Below are positions 44,760-54,307 of a stretch of 64,000 nt of DNA, in pieces. Every line of letters begins with the position of its first letter. The first letter of the stretch is position 1. Made by a program: the position numbers and the translations under genes. The notes beneath the pieces are model-generated. The model was given only the letters and a program-made list of their open reading frames with translations. It did not search any database and was not told the DNA's origin. This stretch comes from Paenibacillus lignilyticus (lineage in GTDB: Bacteria; Bacillota; Bacilli; Paenibacillales; Paenibacillaceae): the NCBI RefSeq assembly GCF_017942085.1, contig NZ_JAGKSP010000001.1, positions 1,116,001 to 1,180,000 of the forward strand, written 5' to 3'.

Positions 44760-46232
44760 CTATTGCTGCTCGCCGTCGCGCTTCGCTTTCAGCCACTTCG
44801 GCGCGCCTTTGTTCTTACGCTCGCGCTCTTGGTCGCGCTTCGACTTCGTCGGCTTCACCGGCTGCTTCGATGCCGGCTTCGCAGCTGCTTGCGGTCGGCC
44901 CGCCGAAGCGCCGATTCTCTCGCCGCCGGAGCCGCTTGCCTCCGCGCTGCCGCGAACGCCCGCCGCAGCCGGCCGCGAATCGGCCGCCGGAGCCGGGCGA
45001 GCTGCGCCAACGCCGGCTTTCCCCGCGCCTTCGCCAGCTCCCGCTCGCGCGCCTCGCGCCTCGCCGCCGAAACCTGCTCCGCGGCCGGCCTGTTCCTCAC
45101 CGGGATTCCACAGCTTCCCGTGAGACATCGTTTTCTCCTGCAGCTCAATACCCAGCTGCTTGCGGAATTTATCCATAATGAACAGCTGGTTGCGCGTCAC
45201 TATGGAGATAACCGTGCCCGGCTTGCCCATCCGGCCGGTACGGCCGGAGCGATGGACATAATGATCCGCATCCAATGCCGGATCTAGGTGCACGACCATC
45301 GGCAAATCCGCGATATCGAGTCCGCGAGCCGCAACATCCGTGGCCACCAGCAATTGCAGACGGCCCTCGCGGAATCGAGCCAGCGTGGAAGCGCGCTTCT
45401 GTTTATCGGCATCGCCGTACAGCGTCTCCACGCTAAACCCTTCATAGCTCAGCTTTGCTTCATAATTGGCAATTTCATCGGTCTCATTGATGAACAGCAG
45501 CGCTGAGGCCGGCTTCAGCATCCGAATGAGCTTCCTCGCGGTATCGGCTTTATCGCGGCGTTCACATACGACAAAATAATGCTTCACTTGCTTGCCGGCA
45601 TTCTGATCTGCCGTCACATCCACGCGCTGCGGGTCCTGCATCCAGCGCGCTTCCACTTCAACCATCGCCTGCGGCCTTGTCGCGGAGAAGAACGCAATCT
45701 GACGATCGCGCACCATGCCTCGCAGCAGCGTTTCCACCTCGACGGTCGAACCCAGATTAAACACTTGATCCGCTTCATCGATAATGACGAGCCGGATATG
45801 GTGCAGCTTTAGCTTGCCGGACTTCACGATTTCATGGATACGTCCCGGCGTGCCAACGACAACATGCGGATGCTGCCGTAGCTTCTCGACCTGACGCTGC
45901 ATCGAGGCGCCTCCAATGAGCTGCTGCGTCTTCACGCCGATCGCTTCTCCGTAAATTTCGGCTACCCGGAAGATCTGCATCGCCAGCTCCTGCGTCGGTG
46001 CGATCACCATAACCTGCACATCCTGCTTGGCCACATCCACACGCTGGAGCGCCGGAAGCATGTACGCCAGCGTCTTCCCTGTTCCCGTCTGCGATTTGGC
46101 AGATACATCATGCCCTGCCAACAGAACGGGAATCGTTGCCGATTGTACCGGGGTCGGTTTCTCAATTTGATTCGAAAGCAATGTTTCTACCAGCTGCGGA
46201 CGCAGCTGCAATGTTTCCCATGTCACGTTCAT
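44760..46232 (-). CDS. DEAD-box RNA helicase with long disordered tail
   Basis: 490 residues. Motifs in order: Q motif (PTPVQSATIP), Walker A AKSQTGTGKT, PTQELA, TPGR, DEAD (IIDEADQV), SAT, and HRSGRTGR. It unwinds structured RNA, for example during ribosome assembly or cold growth. After about residue 370 the tail is disordered: first Gly/Ala/Arg/Glu-rich, then a Lys/Arg-rich end (KSKRDQERERKNKG), encoded by very GC-rich DNA. The ATG at 46232 follows GAGGAG. It lies downstream of an SDR gene on the same strand (28 bp), so they may be cotranscribed. Confidence 0.93.
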   Translation of the reverse strand: MNVTWETLQLRPQLVETLLSNQIEKPTPVQSATIPVLLAGHDVSAKSQTGTGKTLAYMLPALQRVDVAKQDVQVMVIAPTQELAMQIFRVAEIYGEAIGVKTQQLIGGASMQRQVEKLRQHPHVVVGTPGRIHEIVKSGKLKLHHIRLVIIDEADQVFNLGSTVEVETLLRGMVRDRQIAFFSATRPQAMVEVEARWMQDPQRVDVTADQNAGKQVKHYFVVCERRDKADTARKLIRMLKPASALLFINETDEIANYEAKLSYEGFSVETLYGDADKQKRASTLARFREGRLQLLVATDVAARGLDIADLPMVVHLDPALDADHYVHRSGRTGRMGKPGTVISIVTRNQLFIMDKFRKQLGIELQEKTMSHGKLWNPGEEQAGRGAGFGGEARGARAGAGEGAGKAGVGAARPAPAADSRPAAAGVRGSAEASGSGGERIGASAGRPQAAAKPASKQPVKPTKSKRDQERERKNKGAPKWLKAKRDGEQQ

Positions 46233-46259
46233 CAAACTCCTCATCTGCTTGCTTCCTAC

Positions 46260-47033
46260 CTATTTCCGATTCAGCCAGCGCCCTGCGAGCCTGTCTGCCA
46301 ATCGCGGAAATAATCCGTAAATCCGAATGCCGATGGATGCCGACCTCGGCAAATCCACTTCCGGCTTTCTCCTTTTCATCACTTGCACGATCACTTCCGC
46401 CACACGCGCCGGCTTCAGCATAAAACCTTGTACTTTGCTCGCATAGTGACCTTGCGGGTCTGCTATATGTAGAAAAGGGGTATCAATTGGCCCCGGATTA
46501 ATCGCCGATACATAAATATTCATCGAAGCAAATTCCGATCGCATCGCATTGGTCAATCCAAGAACGGCATGTTTGGTTGCCGCGTAACCCGAAGACTTGG
46601 ATGTGCTAAGCTTCCCAGCCATAGAAGCCACATTAATAATATGGCCTCCGCCTTGCTTTTGCATAATAGGCAGCACGGCTTTGGTACACCGGATGATGCC
46701 CATATAGTTCGTATCCATCATCTCTTGGAATCGCTCGATCGGAGCATCCGCGAACAGCTCAAATACCCCATAACCCGCGTTGTTCAGCAAGATATCGATC
46801 CGGCCAAAGTCCTTCGCGATGAGCTGCACCGCGCGCTCAACCTCATCATTGTCGGTTACGTCCATCTTATAGCAGCCATTCGTGCCTCCGATAGCATCCG
46901 CAACCTCCCGGAGCTTATCGAGCCTGCGTCCGGTAAGGATCGGAATAGCCCCGGCTGCCGCCAGCAATTTTGCCGTTTCCGCGCCAATCCCGCTCGCGGC
47001 ACCGGTTATAAGTACAATTTTCCCACGCAACAT
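46260..47033 (-). CDS. Short-chain dehydrogenase/reductase
   Basis: 257 residues, Rossmann fold. TGAASGIG is the NAD(P) loop, NNAG stabilises the core, and the catalytic Ser-Tyr-Lys are in NVASMAG and YAATK. The Arg pair in TGRRLDKL favours NADPH. The substrate is unknown. The last 30 residues (RIYGLFPRLADRLAGRWLNRK) form an amphipathic basic helix that may touch the membrane. AGGTG lies before the ATG at 47033. Confidence 0.92.
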   Translation of the reverse strand: MLRGKIVLITGAASGIGAETAKLLAAAGAIPILTGRRLDKLREVADAIGGTNGCYKMDVTDNDEVERAVQLIAKDFGRIDILLNNAGYGVFELFADAPIERFQEMMDTNYMGIIRCTKAVLPIMQKQGGGHIINVASMAGKLSTSKSSGYAATKHAVLGLTNAMRSEFASMNIYVSAINPGPIDTPFLHIADPQGHYASKVQGFMLKPARVAEVIVQVMKRRKPEVDLPRSASIGIRIYGLFPRLADRLAGRWLNRK

Positions 47034-47111
47034 CGTGATCACCTGACTTTCAGTTTACTGCAACAGGTACAAATAGGCAAAATAGGACCGCTACTTATGG
47101 CCCTAAACACG

Positions 47112-47135
47112 AAAAAAAGCTCCACTGGGAGCTCG
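47112..47135 (-). terminator. Terminator of the cheX gene
   Basis: GAGCTCCCAGTGGAGCTTTTTTT on the minus strand, with the AGCTCC/GGAGCT stem, 8 bp after the stop. Confidence 0.8.
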
Positions 47136-47142
47136 AATCGTG

Positions 47143-47604
47143 TTACGATGCAATTAGTACTTGGATGTCCAGCTCTCCGATCCCATCCATAATCAGCGGA
47201 ATGGTTAACGCTTTCGCAGCCTTAAAATCAGCCGCCTGTGATGAAAGTACCAGCTTCGGAGGGGTAATATCAACGCGAACGCCTTGATTGAAGAGCATCG
47301 TGCTGGCATTACCGCTAATCATGTTGCCAAGCTCCGATATTGCGCTCTTGCCCATCTCATCCATTTCCGAAATGATATATCCGCCCATCATAGCCGACAC
47401 CATTTTCAATGCTACTTCTTCACTTAATCCAAATACAATATCACCGTTCATTTGACCGTTTATACCAATTTGTATCCAAATGTAATCTTGAGTGAATTTA
47501 ACTTCTTTCACACCGAGTTGACCCGTGGACGGCCGAATTTGGATGACTTGTTCGATGACAATTTTAGCGGACTCTAAGAAGGGATTAATATATTCAGCCT
47601 TCAT
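47143..47604 (-). CDS. cheX: Chemotaxis phosphatase CheX
   Basis: 153 residues. CheX removes the phosphate from CheY-P. The catalytic E-x-x-N motif is present as SELGNMISGNA. DIVFGLSEEVALKMVSAMMGG and the second half fit the CheX/CheC fold. No other chemotaxis gene is nearby, so it acts in trans or in a non-chemotactic response-regulator pathway. The ATG at 47604 has AAAAGGGG about 12 nt upstream; an upstream in-frame ATG at 47643 is less likely. Confidence 0.85.
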   Translation of the reverse strand: MKAEYINPFLESAKIVIEQVIQIRPSTGQLGVKEVKFTQDYIWIQIGINGQMNGDIVFGLSEEVALKMVSAMMGGYIISEMDEMGKSAISELGNMISGNASTMLFNQGVRVDITPPKLVLSSQAADFKAAKALTIPLIMDGIGELDIQVLIAS

Positions 47605-47757
47605 CGTGAGGTAGCGCCCCTTTTCGACTTGATTCGATGGCATTCGTCTTTATCAATGATTATACAAGAATTGTTAGGTCAAGTATACTACTCAATTAGA
47701 GCAATAGTTTAAAGATTTGTAGAAATGCGTCGAACAAGAGTCTTTGGGAGGATAACC

Positions 47758-48759
47758 GTGCCGAATGTATGGACTCATTTTCTATTCGGGCAGCAATGCC
47801 TGCAAGTGCTCGGCGAACAGCATCTGATTGCTTCGCCGCACCGAAAATATATGTTTAATATGGGCTGTCAGGGCCCGGATTTTCTATTCTATCATCGCTT
47901 CCTGCCTTGGCAGAAAGGAAAAACGATGAGTCAGCTCGGGAGCGAAATGCATCAATTTCACTGCGGCCCCGTTCTTCTGGACTTATTGGATGCGCTGGAT
48001 AGTACATCAGATGCAGATGCGGCGAGAGACGATGCGCTCGTCTATACGCTGGGTTTTGTGCTGCATCATTTATTGGACCGTGTCATGCATCCTTATGTTT
48101 TCAGCCGCTCCGGCTCTCGCAAATGGGATCATCAACGCTTTGAAGTCATTATGGATACGCTCATTGTTCGCAAGCTGCTTGGAACGGAGACGTGGAAGAC
48201 AGAGGTATGGCGCGAAATTAACAATAGAGGGGAGCTGCCCGCTTCCGTTATAGATGCGTTCGAGCAGATTGCCGCTGTCCATTATCCGAATCACGCTCCG
48301 CTGATTCGCCGAGAGCACTGGACAGGTGCGATGCGCGACATGATTGCGGCGCAGCGCTTATTCTATGATCCTACCGGGATCAGACGTCTGCTTACGTTTG
48401 GCAAAATCGAACCGTTCGTCTATAAACGCGATCCGCTTCAGCTGGATATATTAAACGAGTCCCATGCGCCATGGCTCGACCCGGTCGATGGGCAAACGCT
48501 GCATACTGAAAGCGTGTGGGAATTGTGGGATATCGCGATGGCAGAAGCGACAACGGTCATAAGTGCCATCCTGGTATGGCTTCGGGAGAAAGACCCGCTG
48601 CAGCCGATTCTTGGCAGCAGTGAAATTCCTTCCCCCTCCAAACATCAGCTTCGCGAAGCGGTCGCGCAATTGATCGGCAACCGCTCCTACGAAACAGGGC
48701 TTTCTTGCGACTGCGGGGCATCCATTCAATTCGAAGATCCGATCTGGTCGACGATTTGA
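47758..48759 (+). CDS. Zinc-dependent phospholipase C-family protein
   Basis: 333 residues. It begins PNVWTHFLFGQQ and has several conserved His/Asp residues (PHRKYMFNMGCQGPDFLFYH, HQFHCG, FVLHHLLDRVMHPYVF) that match the tri-zinc site of the Zn_dep_PLPC family. No signal peptide is seen, unlike secreted toxins such as B. cereus PLC, so a cytoplasmic lipid- or phosphate-processing role is more likely. The start is a GTG at 47758, 6 nt after GGGAGG. It is divergent from cheX and convergent with the HRDC gene. Confidence 0.8.
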   Translation: MPNVWTHFLFGQQCLQVLGEQHLIASPHRKYMFNMGCQGPDFLFYHRFLPWQKGKTMSQLGSEMHQFHCGPVLLDLLDALDSTSDADAARDDALVYTLGFVLHHLLDRVMHPYVFSRSGSRKWDHQRFEVIMDTLIVRKLLGTETWKTEVWREINNRGELPASVIDAFEQIAAVHYPNHAPLIRREHWTGAMRDMIAAQRLFYDPTGIRRLLTFGKIEPFVYKRDPLQLDILNESHAPWLDPVDGQTLHTESVWELWDIAMAEATTVISAILVWLREKDPLQPILGSSEIPSPSKHQLREAVAQLIGNRSYETGLSCDCGASIQFEDPIWSTI

Positions 48760-48761
48760 TG

Positions 48762-49772
48762 TTAAGAAACTTGATTGATCTTCATCCGGCGATAACGCAG
48801 GCGAATCAATCTTAGCCGGTCATAGATCAGATCAATCGACTTCCCCTTGCCTTGGACAGCTTCTTCACCATACACGCGCTGCAGCACCGGCTTCAGGTAG
48901 CGGTCACCGACGGCAATATACGCATCCCAGACCAGCTGCTGCTCCGACTCCGGCATTGACTCCAGCTCTCTCTCGATAAGCGGCTCCATATCGTACCCTT
49001 CTGTCTCGAGCTTCTCGATCCGTTCCATGAGGTCTCTGCGAGGCAGATCGGTCTGAGCGATCAGCCCTTCCAAGGAGTTGCCCTCCGCTATTCCGCGAAG
49101 CAGCTTCTGCTTCTCCTGCTGGCGATCCATCTGCGATTTATACTTATTTTCCTTCTGCTTATATACCCATTTGATGTACACCTTAGGATCGATTGCGGTA
49201 GATACCCAGTCTAGCGGAAAACTTCTTTCGCGCTGAAAGTTCCGCGTTATGGCAAGCACTTCCTCGGCATATGCGGCCTGCTTCGTCTCGCCCCATCCCG
49301 GTATTTGCATCAGCTCTTCAGGCTGATGCGGCACAAAGCTGCTGAGCATCCAGAGCATCCGGTTGGATGCGATCAGATAAGCCGATTTCTTCCCCTCCAC
49401 CGCTTTCGAGCGGCGCCATTCGCGCAGCGCTTCGAACAGAACAGGATCGGTGTTCATTTCCCCATAACACTGGATCATCGAATACAAACTGCCCAGCCCG
49501 TCGTGACCGCGGCGTTCCTCCAGCATGCCGTCAATCAACGGCGAATAGCCTTCCCCCATCTGAACGGCAATGCCATGGCGAAACGCCGTCATCATTTCTT
49601 CCCACGAGCTGCCTTCGAACCAAACCGCTTGCTGCTCATCCAGCCCGTTTACGTACGATTCCGTCCAAATAACCGACCATACACCGTTCTGCTCGCAAAT
49701 GGACAGCTGCGCTTGTTCGGCACGGCTGTCTTGTCCTACTTTCTCAAATGTGTTCAAAAATACGACCTGCAT
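48762..49772 (-). CDS. HRDC-domain protein
   Basis: 336 residues. An HRDC domain (about 112-190: LFEALREWRRSKAVEGKKSAYLIASNRMLWMLSSFVPHQPEELMQIPGWGETKQAAYAEEVL) is the nucleic-acid-binding module of RecQ and RNase D. Here no helicase or nuclease domain is attached. A helical, charged C-terminus (about 210-336) with a possible helix-turn-helix follows. It may bind DNA or RNA; no function is known to me. GGTGGAGG precedes the ATG. Its stop lies 2 bp from the stop of the convergent PLC-like gene, with no terminator between them. Confidence 0.8.
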   Translation of the reverse strand: MQVVFLNTFEKVGQDSRAEQAQLSICEQNGVWSVIWTESYVNGLDEQQAVWFEGSSWEEMMTAFRHGIAVQMGEGYSPLIDGMLEERRGHDGLGSLYSMIQCYGEMNTDPVLFEALREWRRSKAVEGKKSAYLIASNRMLWMLSSFVPHQPEELMQIPGWGETKQAAYAEEVLAITRNFQRERSFPLDWVSTAIDPKVYIKWVYKQKENKYKSQMDRQQEKQKLLRGIAEGNSLEGLIAQTDLPRRDLMERIEKLETEGYDMEPLIERELESMPESEQQLVWDAYIAVGDRYLKPVLQRVYGEEAVQGKGKSIDLIYDRLRLIRLRYRRMKINQVS

Positions 49773-49883
49773 GCAGGCCCACCTCCACCCGAATGATTAG
49801 ATTAATCAAACTCCGAAGCAGCGTAAGCAAGGTGAAATATAAGCGTGGTATAAGGTGAGACTTATACTTTCTTAAATTCACAC

Positions 49884-49932
49884 AAAAAAAAAGCACCTCT
49901 AACGCCATAGTTATGGCGAAAGAGGTGCTTCC
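49884..49932. terminator. Bidirectional terminator-like hairpin
   Basis: AAGCACCTCT pairs with AGAGGTGCTT, with an inner GCCATA/TATGGC stem and nine A on the left. It lies about 110 bp upstream of the HRDC gene start and about 150 bp before the next plus-strand gene. It may end transcripts from either side. Confidence 0.7.
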
Positions 49933-50078
49933 TCACGATGCAACGATTTGATTGCTCACATCATAGCATAGCCAACTATGCGTGACAAGAGTAATTTTCC
50001 AATTCATGGCTGAGCGCCTGATTGCCCCGTCGCAGAAAGGAATGCTATGATAGATGCAGAATAAAGGAGGAACTCGAA

Positions 50079-50375
50079 ATGCTGCTGCCTGATTATGATT
50101 TTATGTCCGATACGACGGAGCAAACGACAACCCGCTTCGTCACTTTTATAACACCGAACCTGAAACGGTTCGATCTGGCTATTATGACTACCAACCGTTT
50201 CTACGGCAAGAAGCTGATCACAGACCTGCAGAGCGGCCGTACCGCAATCGTCGGCCAAGACGATTTGGACGAAGAGGGCTACCTGGAATTTACGTTTAAA
50301 TTGACGGAAGAAGAGGCCGTCGATCTTAAACAATTTTTAGAATTTGTGGTGGGAACGGTGCATTTTACGGATTAA
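50079..50375 (+). CDS. Small conserved protein, DUF3055-like
   Basis: 98 residues, acidic, with TRFVTFITPNLKRFDLAIMTTNRFYGKKLITDLQSGRTAI-type sequence and a C-terminal helical EEEAVDLKQFLEFVV. I recall this pattern from the DUF3055/SAV0927 family of Firmicute cytosolic proteins; the function is unknown. A perfect AAAGGAGG lies 8 nt before the ATG at 50079, suggesting strong translation. It is a single-gene unit. Confidence 0.75.
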   Translation: MLLPDYDFMSDTTEQTTTRFVTFITPNLKRFDLAIMTTNRFYGKKLITDLQSGRTAIVGQDDLDEEGYLEFTFKLTEEEAVDLKQFLEFVVGTVHFTD

Positions 50376-50525
50376 CCTCGGGTACACTGTAACGGTCATG
50401 AAGAAACGGCTGCCGCCGCCTCAAGTGGCGAAGGTAGTTTCTTCACTTCGATATATAAGCGGAGTATGAAGAATCACTTATACTTACTTATATATAGACC
50501 AATAGCCGCCGCAGGAGGAATCTGC

Positions 50526-50786
50526 ATGTTTATGAAAGAAAATCGTCAGCCCTATACCGATGTGAAGACGGTCGAATCTCAGCGCAACGATATGAACGCA
50601 CAAGAGTTTCCCGATGGCCCGTATGGCTCCAGGATCGTGTCCGAATCGCTTAGCACGAGCAAACCTTGGCGAGTCGATCAGCGGCCGCCGAATCGATTTG
50701 ATTACGAGAACCGTGAGCTGCATGCAGGCATATACCGTGATTACCCCGGTGAGGACGTTTATCCGGATGCAATGGATGAGCCTTAA
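50526..50786 (+). CDS. Small hydrophilic protein, DUF3905-like
   Basis: 86 residues, rich in Asp, Arg, Pro and Tyr. The EFPDGPYGSR, SKPWRVDQRPPNRFDYENRELHAG and YPGEDVYPD segments recall the DUF3905 family found in spore-formers; this is from memory and not certain. GCAGGAGG precedes the ATG at 50526. The frame is open 20 codons upstream without a ribosome site. A terminator follows. Confidence 0.65.
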   Translation: MFMKENRQPYTDVKTVESQRNDMNAQEFPDGPYGSRIVSESLSTSKPWRVDQRPPNRFDYENRELHAGIYRDYPGEDVYPDAMDEP

Positions 50787-50799
50787 TCACTCTCCCACA

Positions 50800-50846
50800 G
50801 AAAACCCGCTAAAGAAGGAGGCACTCTCCTTCTCTAGCGGGTTTTC
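50800..50846. terminator. Bidirectional terminator
   Basis: GAAAACCCGCTA pairs with TAGCGGGTTTTC around AGAAGGAG/CTCCTTCT. It serves both the small gene and the convergent GH38 gene. Confidence 0.88.
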
Positions 50847-50859
50847 TCACCTTTCAGCT

Positions 50860-53334
50860 TCAATCCTCTTCCATAAGGGGAGCTTCTGAAATCGTTCCTT
50901 CACGGACGGAAACACGGAAGGTCTTCACCTCAAACGGCGCAAGCGCAACCGCGCAACTGATGCCGAGCATCGGAATGTCCACTTCCGTCTCCCGAGCACT
51001 TCCGGTTGGCTCAAACAGGCGAAGCACGTAATCATCGCTGCGTTCCATTTGCTTGAAGGCTCCCAGTTGAACGACCTCATCCTTAAGAATTACAAGCGGC
51101 TTCACTTTCTCTCCGCGGCCGGAAGGGAAGAAGGACAACGCATACGGGGTTTCGTTACGCTGTACCGCTTCACGGTCAATGGCGTTAAGGCGCTCATCCG
51201 CTGCACCGCCGTTCAGCCAATACGTAAACTCGCGTTCCCCTTGATCGATGCGCGGGGAGAAACGGTCCTGTACAATTAGCGGCCGTTCCATAATCGGGTG
51301 AGTCGTGTAGCCGGGACTGCGAAGCAGCGTTGGACGGATCGCGCCATCCTTAAAGTCCGAACCGTAAGTTCCGTTATTAATTAAGGTCAAGGCAGCCTGC
51401 TGCTCTGCCGAATGAGCAGCGGTCCATTTCTGCGCCACCGCTTCTTGCCCTGTCGTATCCAGCGTTTGTACACCATACACCGTTTGACCGAGATAAGAAG
51501 CATCCGAGAACGTCGTTGGAATGGATAGCTTCAGCATCTTGTCCTTCTCGTTCCAGAACACCCGCACATGCACTTCGAGCTCGCTGCCCTGTTTAGGGAG
51601 TTTATACGTTAGCACCAGCCTTGAATGCTGATAAGCCAGAACAGCCTCAACTACGGTTCGCACAGCTCCATCTTCGACTACCCGAACGGACGGCAGCAGA
51701 GCATGACGTAATCCGGAGAAATCAGAGCCTGCTCCCTTATCCATCAGCTGAAACGAACCAATATCCGGCTCAAAACGATTCGTATCCATCCGCCATGGAT
51801 CCTCGTTATCGGCGACAACAACCGGCTGGAATGCCCGTTCCTTCACATACGAAAAACCATCCACGAGGTATGCATCCAGCAACCCTGTACCGGTATTAAT
51901 AACCGCTTCCATACGACCGTTCGAGAAACGAATCGCTTGCTTATCGATCTCAAGCTGCGGCTGCGGCTTGGCCGGGAGCATCTCGATTCGACAGTCAAAC
52001 CGATTCATGGAGGAAGGCGCGAGCTCCGCATAGAACACAGCGCGTTTGCGCCAATCCAGATTAATATTGCTGTGCTCCTTCTCAGGCTGAGAAGGAATTC
52101 GCTTCCCGTCCCGATAAACAACCGGCATCGAGAATTCGTCCTTCCAGTTCTGATCCGCCAGCATAAACTCGCAAGCAAATACGCCGGATACCGGGAATGG
52201 ATGCGGGTTATAGATAAGGATCGGATATTCGCCTTCCTCTGCCTTCGGTTGTCCGGATGCAAGTGCGAAGAAGGCTCTCGCCTTCAGTCTCGAGACAATT
52301 TCGAGTCCATGTCCGAGCAGACGCAGCGATGCGTCCTCAGCAGGCTGAACCGACGAGCCCGGCAATATATCATGAAATTGCGCAGTGAGGAGATCATAGG
52401 CTGACTGCTGCAATTCCTCTCTTGGATAAGTAAGTTTGCCGGCAATAGCGGCGGCAGAGAGCATTTTCTCGGTTACATAGAGCTCATTCTCGAGCAAACG
52501 ATGCTTCTGCTTGATTCGAATGATGGAGGTATAACAGCCGACAAAACGCGGATTCAAATCATTGGCATGTCCCGGCAAATCCGCCGCCTGCGAAGTCAGC
52601 TCCGCAAAATACTGCTCCGGCGATGAATGTACGATTTGAACATCACTCCGCGCTTCCATCAGCTTGCCGATTTCATCTAAATCCACACGTGATGGGCCGC
52701 CGCCATGATTGCCGACCCCCCATAACATAAGGCCAAGAGGTTTGCCCTCGTGGCTGCTAAGCCAATGCTCGATCGACTTACGGGCTTGGCCCATAAGGGT
52801 ATTATAGAAATAAGTCTGGTGAGCCATCACCTCGGAGCCGTCAAATCCGATCCACCGGAACTCGCGCTCCGGGCCAACCGTATGATCATCGGGTCGCATA
52901 AACAGATAAGAGTCGTAGCCTGCCTTTCGCATAAGCTGCACTAAACCGCGGGAATGCCCGAACGAATCGAAGTTGATCGCCGTTGTCGGCTTTGCTCCAA
53001 ATTTCTCGGAGAAATAGACTCTGCCATGCAGCATCTGTCTCACGATGGATTCCCCTGACGGCATATTGCAGTCCGGCTGCAGGTACCAGCCGCCCATGAT
53101 GTTCCACTTGCCCAGTCGCACGAGCTCTTGAATTTCCTCGAACAATTCAGGCACATACTCTTCAATCCATTTGTAGAGAATAACTTCATTATGATTGAAA
53201 ACATAGCCGTCGTACTCCCTGCAAAATTCAGCGGCGGCGCGGAACGTAGAAACTGCAGCAGCAGCCCCTTCTTCCCATTCCCACTGCCATACGGGATCCA
53301 AATGCGCGTTGCTTAGCAAGTGAAGCTTGGCCAT
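50860..53334 (-). CDS. GH38 alpha-mannosidase
   Basis: 824 residues, cytoplasmic (no signal peptide). It hydrolyses alpha-mannosides taken up by the cell. The zinc ligands are in SNAHLDPVWQWEWEE (H11, D13); the nucleophile Asp is D123 in NFDSFGHS; WGVGNHGGG supplies a further ligand His. The middle helical domain and C-terminal beta-domains are complete. Substrate could be a mannosyl oligosaccharide from N-glycan, fungal or plant glycans. GGGAGG precedes the ATG. It has its own promoter region (53335-53430) with a TTTGTT-AAG-AACAAA palindrome, and is separated from the GH127/ABC operon by a flavodoxin-like gene and a repeat block. Confidence 0.93.
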   Translation of the reverse strand: MAKLHLLSNAHLDPVWQWEWEEGAAAAVSTFRAAAEFCREYDGYVFNHNEVILYKWIEEYVPELFEEIQELVRLGKWNIMGGWYLQPDCNMPSGESIVRQMLHGRVYFSEKFGAKPTTAINFDSFGHSRGLVQLMRKAGYDSYLFMRPDDHTVGPEREFRWIGFDGSEVMAHQTYFYNTLMGQARKSIEHWLSSHEGKPLGLMLWGVGNHGGGPSRVDLDEIGKLMEARSDVQIVHSSPEQYFAELTSQAADLPGHANDLNPRFVGCYTSIIRIKQKHRLLENELYVTEKMLSAAAIAGKLTYPREELQQSAYDLLTAQFHDILPGSSVQPAEDASLRLLGHGLEIVSRLKARAFFALASGQPKAEEGEYPILIYNPHPFPVSGVFACEFMLADQNWKDEFSMPVVYRDGKRIPSQPEKEHSNINLDWRKRAVFYAELAPSSMNRFDCRIEMLPAKPQPQLEIDKQAIRFSNGRMEAVINTGTGLLDAYLVDGFSYVKERAFQPVVVADNEDPWRMDTNRFEPDIGSFQLMDKGAGSDFSGLRHALLPSVRVVEDGAVRTVVEAVLAYQHSRLVLTYKLPKQGSELEVHVRVFWNEKDKMLKLSIPTTFSDASYLGQTVYGVQTLDTTGQEAVAQKWTAAHSAEQQAALTLINNGTYGSDFKDGAIRPTLLRSPGYTTHPIMERPLIVQDRFSPRIDQGEREFTYWLNGGAADERLNAIDREAVQRNETPYALSFFPSGRGEKVKPLVILKDEVVQLGAFKQMERSDDYVLRLFEPTGSARETEVDIPMLGISCAVALAPFEVKTFRVSVREGTISEAPLMEED

Positions 53335-53365
53335 CGTTCATCCTCCCAGATCGATCATACCGATG

Positions 53366-53380
53366 TTTGTTAAGAACAAA
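53366..53380. promoter_or_regulatory. Palindrome upstream of the GH38 gene
   Basis: TTTGTT-AAG-AACAAA is a perfect 6-bp inverted repeat about 32 bp before the start codon, overlapping the likely promoter. The form is like operators of ROK/XylR-type repressors; the regulator is not in the window. Confidence 0.4.
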
Positions 53381-53432
53381 TTATGTTCCTTTCAAACTTA
53401 CGATACCTCACAATGGCGAAGTTGTATATAAC

Positions 53433-53477
53433 AAAAAAAGCAATCCTACGGCTAAAATCACCCAAGTAAGATTGCTT
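53433..53477 (-). terminator. Terminator of the flavodoxin-fold gene
   Basis: AAGCAATCTTAC pairs with GTAGGATTGCTT (one mismatch), followed on the minus strand by TTTTTTT. Confidence 0.8.
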
Positions 53478-53503
53478 GCTCTTCATTGTATACGCCGTCG
53501 CGA

Positions 53504-54040
53504 TTATTTCTCAGCCGGCTTCACTGTTTTAAGATAATTCACGTAATCTTTGCTGCTCTGAACTAATCGTTCATTCGTAACGTCAGAGGTATCATTGAGC
53601 GAGAAGTGAGGCAGATAAGTGGCACTGATAAACCCGGTAAGCGCCTCTATCGGACGCAGTATTTCTTCCAGGGTAAAGCGATTGAACCCGGTTGGCTGAA
53701 AAGACTCTGCAGTGCCGTAAGTCGAGATGGCTACGCCGATTTCTTTACCGGCCGTTTTAGTGGCATTGGGTCCGTAAGCCCAGTTATACAGCAATACTTT
53801 ATCGAACCATTTCTTGAGTAACGGCGGCGAGCTGTACCAATATAGGGGATATTGAAAAATAATCCGGTCATGCTCTTCAATCAACCTTTGCTCTCTGGGA
53901 ACGTCGATGATTTCGTCAGGATATTCCTTATAAAGCTCATGAATCGTAATATTTCCTTCGTCTCGAACGGCCTCCAGCCAAGCTTTGTTCCAGTTGGACG
54001 ACTCTATGTTCGGATGCGTAACAATAATTAAAGTTTTCAT
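53504..54040 (-). CDS. NAD(P)H quinone reductase-like flavodoxin-fold protein
   Basis: 178 residues, flavodoxin-like (NQO1/KefF/MdaB family). LIIVTHPN begins the FMN/FAD loop; IIFQYPLYWYSSPPLLKKWFDKVLLYNWAYG is the signature around the flavin and quinone site. It probably does two-electron reduction of quinones or other electrophiles. The ATG at 54040 follows AGGAG by about 12 nt. It is probably a single-gene unit; a terminator follows and a repeat-filled gap lies upstream. It has no evident link with the flanking glycosidase genes. Confidence 0.9.
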   Translation of the reverse strand: MKTLIIVTHPNIESSNWNKAWLEAVRDEGNITIHELYKEYPDEIIDVPREQRLIEEHDRIIFQYPLYWYSSPPLLKKWFDKVLLYNWAYGPNATKTAGKEIGVAISTYGTAESFQPTGFNRFTLEEILRPIEALTGFISATYLPHFSLNDTSDVTNERLVQSSKDYVNYLKTVKPAEK

Positions 54041-54307
54041 GAAGTTGTCCATCTCCTTTTGTCTAATTCTATCTATTAAATGGTAAAAAATAAATGAGCC
54101 GCGTTACGATGATTTCTATTTCCCCTGCAATTCACTGGATTAACGTCGGAAGTAACTCTTCTAAACTTTTATGCTAGTTCAGTTGTGCGCTAGCTCATGT
54201 CATCCATTCTATCTTTTAGTAGATAGTCTGTCAATATCCAAATCCTCTCATGCTGCTTGCCAAGATATCGTCCGTTCGGGCAATGTCATCGCAGGGCTAA
54301 ATTGGGA

